Below, piece by piece: positions 61,994 through 64,000 of a stretch of 64,000 nucleotides of DNA. The stretch's first letter is position 1. Each line of letters opens with the position of its first letter. The translations under genes and the position numbers were made by a program. The stretch spans positions 61,638 to 125,637 of the forward strand of contig CBDBVB010000036.1 in the NCBI GenBank assembly GCA_965212545.1, in the 5' to 3' direction. The stretch comes from JABDIP01 sp965212545 (GTDB lineage: Bacteria; Pseudomonadota; Alphaproteobacteria; DSM-16000; Inquilinaceae). The notes below the pieces were generated by a model. That model did not search any database and had not been told where the DNA came from. It saw only the letters and a list, made by a program, of their open reading frames with translations.

Positions 61994-62599
61994 TGGGCGG
62001 CCGGTCTGACCGGACTGCTCATGCTGGCGTCGGCCTGCGAGGCATCGGCCCAGCCGCAGCAGGATCCCGACTGGCCCTGCATCCAACGGCTGGTGCCGTC
62101 GCTCGCCGCCGGGCAAATCTGGAGCGGTCCGCCGATCGACGAGATCGGCTCGGCCTGGGCCGACGACAGCGACATTGCCGGAATCGTCAACACGGTGACG
62201 TCGCGCCGGACTCCGATCGAAGAGGCAGTCGACCGCGCCAAGGCCTTTGCAGAGGGCCTTGATCCGGCCGAACAGCATCGGTTGACCCTGTTGTTTGCCG
62301 GCATCTTTCAGAGGATCAACGAATCCCGGACCGACGCGATCACCGCCATCAAACGCTACATGCGGGCGCAGCGCACCGTGGTCGATGCCCTGTCGGAGCA
62401 GGTGGCGGCGCTGGAGGCGTTGCAGCGGGACCCGGCGGCGAATGCCGACGAGATCGCCGACCTGTCCGCTGGCGTCGAGATCAGTCGGCGCATCTTTGCC
62501 GACCGCCGGCGGGCCCTGCGGCCGCTGTGCGAACAGCCGGTCGTGCTTGAGGAACGCCTGGGCGCTTTGGCGCGGGTCATTATGGCGAGCCTGGGCTGA
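61994..62599 (+). CDS. Secreted protein of unknown function in the PQQ set (one frameshift)
   Basis: About 201 residues. Removing one G near 62000 joins the ATG at 61994 to a signal peptide (LTGLLMLASACEASA) and the mature sequence QQDPDWPCIQRLVPSLAAGQIWSGPPIDE. A long helical region with WADDSDIAGIVNTVTSRRTPIEEAVDRAKAF and a closing Cys (RPLCEQPVVLEERLG) follows. The DPDWPCIQRLVP and QIWSGP pattern recurs in my memory of proteins next to PQQ alcohol-dehydrogenase accessories, but no function is assigned. It is transcribed opposite to the DUF2380 gene. Confidence 0.6.
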   Translation, partial: WAAGLTGLLMLASACEASAQPQQDPDWPCIQRLVPSLAAGQIWSGPPIDEIGSAWADDSDIAGIVNTVTSRRTPIEEAVDRAKAFAEGLDPAEQHRLTLLFAGIFQRINESRTDAITAIKRYMRAQRTVVDALSEQVAALEALQRDPAANADEIADLSAGVEISRRIFADRRRALRPLCEQPVVLEERLGALARVIMASLG

Positions 62600-62619
62600 C
62601 CCTCGGTTTTCGGCGTAGC

Positions 62620-63171
62620 TCATTCCAGGGCGGGCGCCGGCTTGACCGGCTCAAGTGGCAGTCCGGCGGCCTTCCAGCCCACCGTGCCCTGCGGATACCA
62701 GTAGATGCCTTGATAGCCCCATTCCGCCGCTCGCTTTGCCGCGTTCCATGACATCCAGCAATTCGGCTCGCAATAGAACACCAGGCTGGCGCCCGGCATT
62801 TCGGTGGAAAGCCGTTCCAGATGTCCGGAGTAATACCGGTGCATCTCGTCCGACAAATCGCCGAACCCCACATTGGGAAGCCAAACGGCACCCGGAAGGC
62901 TCTGTCGCGCCCGCGGCACCCAGATCGTGGTCTCCGGCAATTCCGCCGGCCGAGGGGGTTGCGGCAGCACGTCGATCAGCAAGGCATTGCCGCCGGCGAT
63001 CAGCGCCTGGAGCGCCGCGGTGTCGACGGTGGTCGCTCCCGGCACCGAGGCCGGTACCGGCGCGCGGTAGTTCGACATGCGAAAGCCATCCGGCGCCTGC
63101 ACGCTCTGGGCACTCGCGTCGTTCAGCGCCAGTACCACGAGTGCCGCCGTGACGATACCGGCCAGGCGCAT
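62620..63171 (-). CDS. PQQ-dependent catabolism-associated CXXCW-motif protein
   Basis: A 183-residue protein with a signal peptide (ending ASA near residue 22) and a rhodanese-like domain. The defining CXXCW motif is YCEPNCWMSWNAAKRAAEWGY near residue 145. Blocks LPETTIWVPRARQSLPGAVWLPNVG and YYSGHLERLSTEMPGASLVFY are typical. The family occurs only with PQQ alcohol-dehydrogenase-type loci. The start at 63171 gives a clean signal; a TTG/GTG upstream in the same frame is possible. It is downstream of the solute-binding gene and 26 bases after it. Confidence 0.85.
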   Translation of the reverse strand: MRLAGIVTAALVVLALNDASAQSVQAPDGFRMSNYRAPVPASVPGATTVDTAALQALIAGGNALLIDVLPQPPRPAELPETTIWVPRARQSLPGAVWLPNVGFGDLSDEMHRYYSGHLERLSTEMPGASLVFYCEPNCWMSWNAAKRAAEWGYQGIYWYPQGTVGWKAAGLPLEPVKPAPALE

Positions 63172-63197
63172 GTACGGCACGTACAGTCCGGGTGCGT

Positions 63198-64000
63198 TCA
63201 ATTTGCCGTTTCCTCCACGACAATCAGATTGCCGGCCTGGTCCAGTAGTGGAACGCGATAGCTTGCAAGCAGACTGTCGATGTCGTCCTGGTTGTCGCGT
63301 ATGAATTGGTTCAGCCAGTGCCGCCAATCTGGCTCGTCGCCGCGTATGCCCATGGTGATCCGGTACTCCAGGCGGGCGGGCCCCGGTTCATCGAGCATCG
63401 GCACCACCGTCAGCGGCTGCTCCTGAAGCCCCGCGTAGTAGCCGGCTATCGGCCCCCAGACCAGGGCCAGGTCGGTCTTGCCAGCCGCCACATCCTCGAT
63501 CGCCCGGCGGGCCGGCTGGTCGGCGCGGGTGTCGATGTTGAGCTGATAGGGCTCGATGTTGCTCAGCCCGTAGAAGGCCAGCAGGTTGGCCGGCGGGGTC
63601 TGGGCGATGACCCCGATGCGCTTGCCGAACAGCGCCGGGTCGGCAAGCGTGGTGGGCTGTACGTCTGCATCGGTGCGGTACACCATTGCGTACACAGAAC
63701 GATAGTACGCATTGGTGTTCTGCATCAGCTCTTCGCCCGATGCGGTGCCCATCACGATGTCGCACCGGCGCGCCATCAGCGTGTTCCGCACGAAACCGAT
63801 GGTTTGCGGCCACCAGGTGTAGACCACCGGGATCCCCAGTTCTTCGGCGATCATGTCGGCGAGCTTGTTTTCGAATCCGTCCTGCGCCTCTGAGGAAAAT
63901 GGCGGAAGGCTGGGATCGGCGCACACCCTGAGTTCGGTGCGCGCGGTGACCTCCTGCGCCGATGTCGTCATTGGCCATGCGACAAGGCAAATCAGGGCCG
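63198..64000 (-). CDS. Quinoprotein-dehydrogenase-associated solute-binding protein (partial, XoxJ-like)
   Basis: At least 267 residues; the 5' end lies beyond the window. It is a type-II periplasmic binding protein fold. The start of the signal peptide is off the end (ALICLVAWPMTTSAQ visible), then ELRVCADPSLPPFSSEAQDGFENKLADMIAEELGIPVVYTWWPQTIGFVRNTL, the usual N-terminus of the quinoprotein-associated putative ABC binding proteins (XoxJ/MoxJ-like). MxaJ/XoxJ proteins help load the large dehydrogenase subunit. The Met at 63971 is internal to the signal. A methanol or ethanol dehydrogenase is expected just beyond the window end. Confidence 0.8.
   Translation of the reverse strand, partial: ALICLVAWPMTTSAQEVTARTELRVCADPSLPPFSSEAQDGFENKLADMIAEELGIPVVYTWWPQTIGFVRNTLMARRCDIVMGTASGEELMQNTNAYYRSVYAMVYRTDADVQPTTLADPALFGKRIGVIAQTPPANLLAFYGLSNIEPYQLNIDTRADQPARRAIEDVAAGKTDLALVWGPIAGYYAGLQEQPLTVVPMLDEPGPARLEYRITMGIRGDEPDWRHWLNQFIRDNQDDIDSLLASYRVPLLDQAGNLIVVEETAN

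Overview
The window reads as high-GC chromosomal DNA from a denitrifying alphaproteobacterium, probably Rhodospirillales-like. The signs are a complete cytochrome cd1 nitrite reductase locus, DNR-type regulation, nnrS and nnrU, heme-copper oxidase accessory genes and PQQ-dehydrogenase accessory genes. No rRNA, CRISPR array or intact transposase was seen. There is one tRNA, tRNA-Glu(CTC).

Layout. 0-2.6 kb holds housekeeping genes: a small membrane protein, a PLP dehydratase and threonine aldolase. 2.6-3.6 kb holds tRNA-Glu, an orphan immunity-like gene and a strong inverted repeat. 3.6-9.5 kb (minus strand) is a ugp-like ABC transporter operon with a DeoR regulator and a metallophosphoesterase, which suggests uptake and hydrolysis of glycerophosphate compounds. 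9.8-19.4 kb (plus) is nirS-nirE-nirC-nirF-nirD-nirL-nirG-nirH-nirJ-nirN-cbiX, which is the nitrite reductase and nearly all of heme d1 synthesis. 19.5-28.5 kb (minus) is a second respiratory operon: a CuA-containing heme-copper enzyme whose active-site Tyr position is Gln (a candidate NO reductase; no ordinary norCB is visible), then heme O synthase, SCO, a cytochrome b/ferredoxin/MvhD fusion, a lipid-anchored or membrane-anchored hypothetical, a bacteriohemerythrin and a TrpD2-like protein, with dnr upstream. 28.7-32.9 kb is an RND efflux pair flanked by direct repeats that each carry the hemerythrin/dnr junction. 33-37.4 kb holds a hemerythrin-like gene, ybaN, nnrU, nnrS and a nirV-like gene.

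37.5-40.5 kb carries an aldo/keto reductase, a small protein, a dienelactone hydrolase and a prepilin peptidase. 40.8-51.3 kb is a type II secretion operon (gspE F G H I J L M C D K). 51.3-56.5 kb has small secreted or cytosolic unknowns, an MscS channel and a TPR-sulfotransferase. 56.7-64 kb is an accessory set for a PQQ (quinoprotein) alcohol dehydrogenase: SoxYZ-like carrier, metallohydrolase, two substrate-binding proteins, YVTN beta-propeller, CxxCW protein and others. The dehydrogenase itself is not in the window.

Three near-perfect TTGAC/T-N4-GTCAA boxes, upstream of nirS, of the heme-copper operon and of the hemerythrin-like gene, tie nitrite reduction, NO reduction and NO protection into one likely DNR regulon.

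A caution for the reader: many genes, especially from 44 to 62 kb, are interrupted by single-base insertions, most of them in short runs of one base. Removing one base restores the family sequence each time. I annotate these as single genes with the frameshift noted. Sequencing or consensus error is the likeliest cause.
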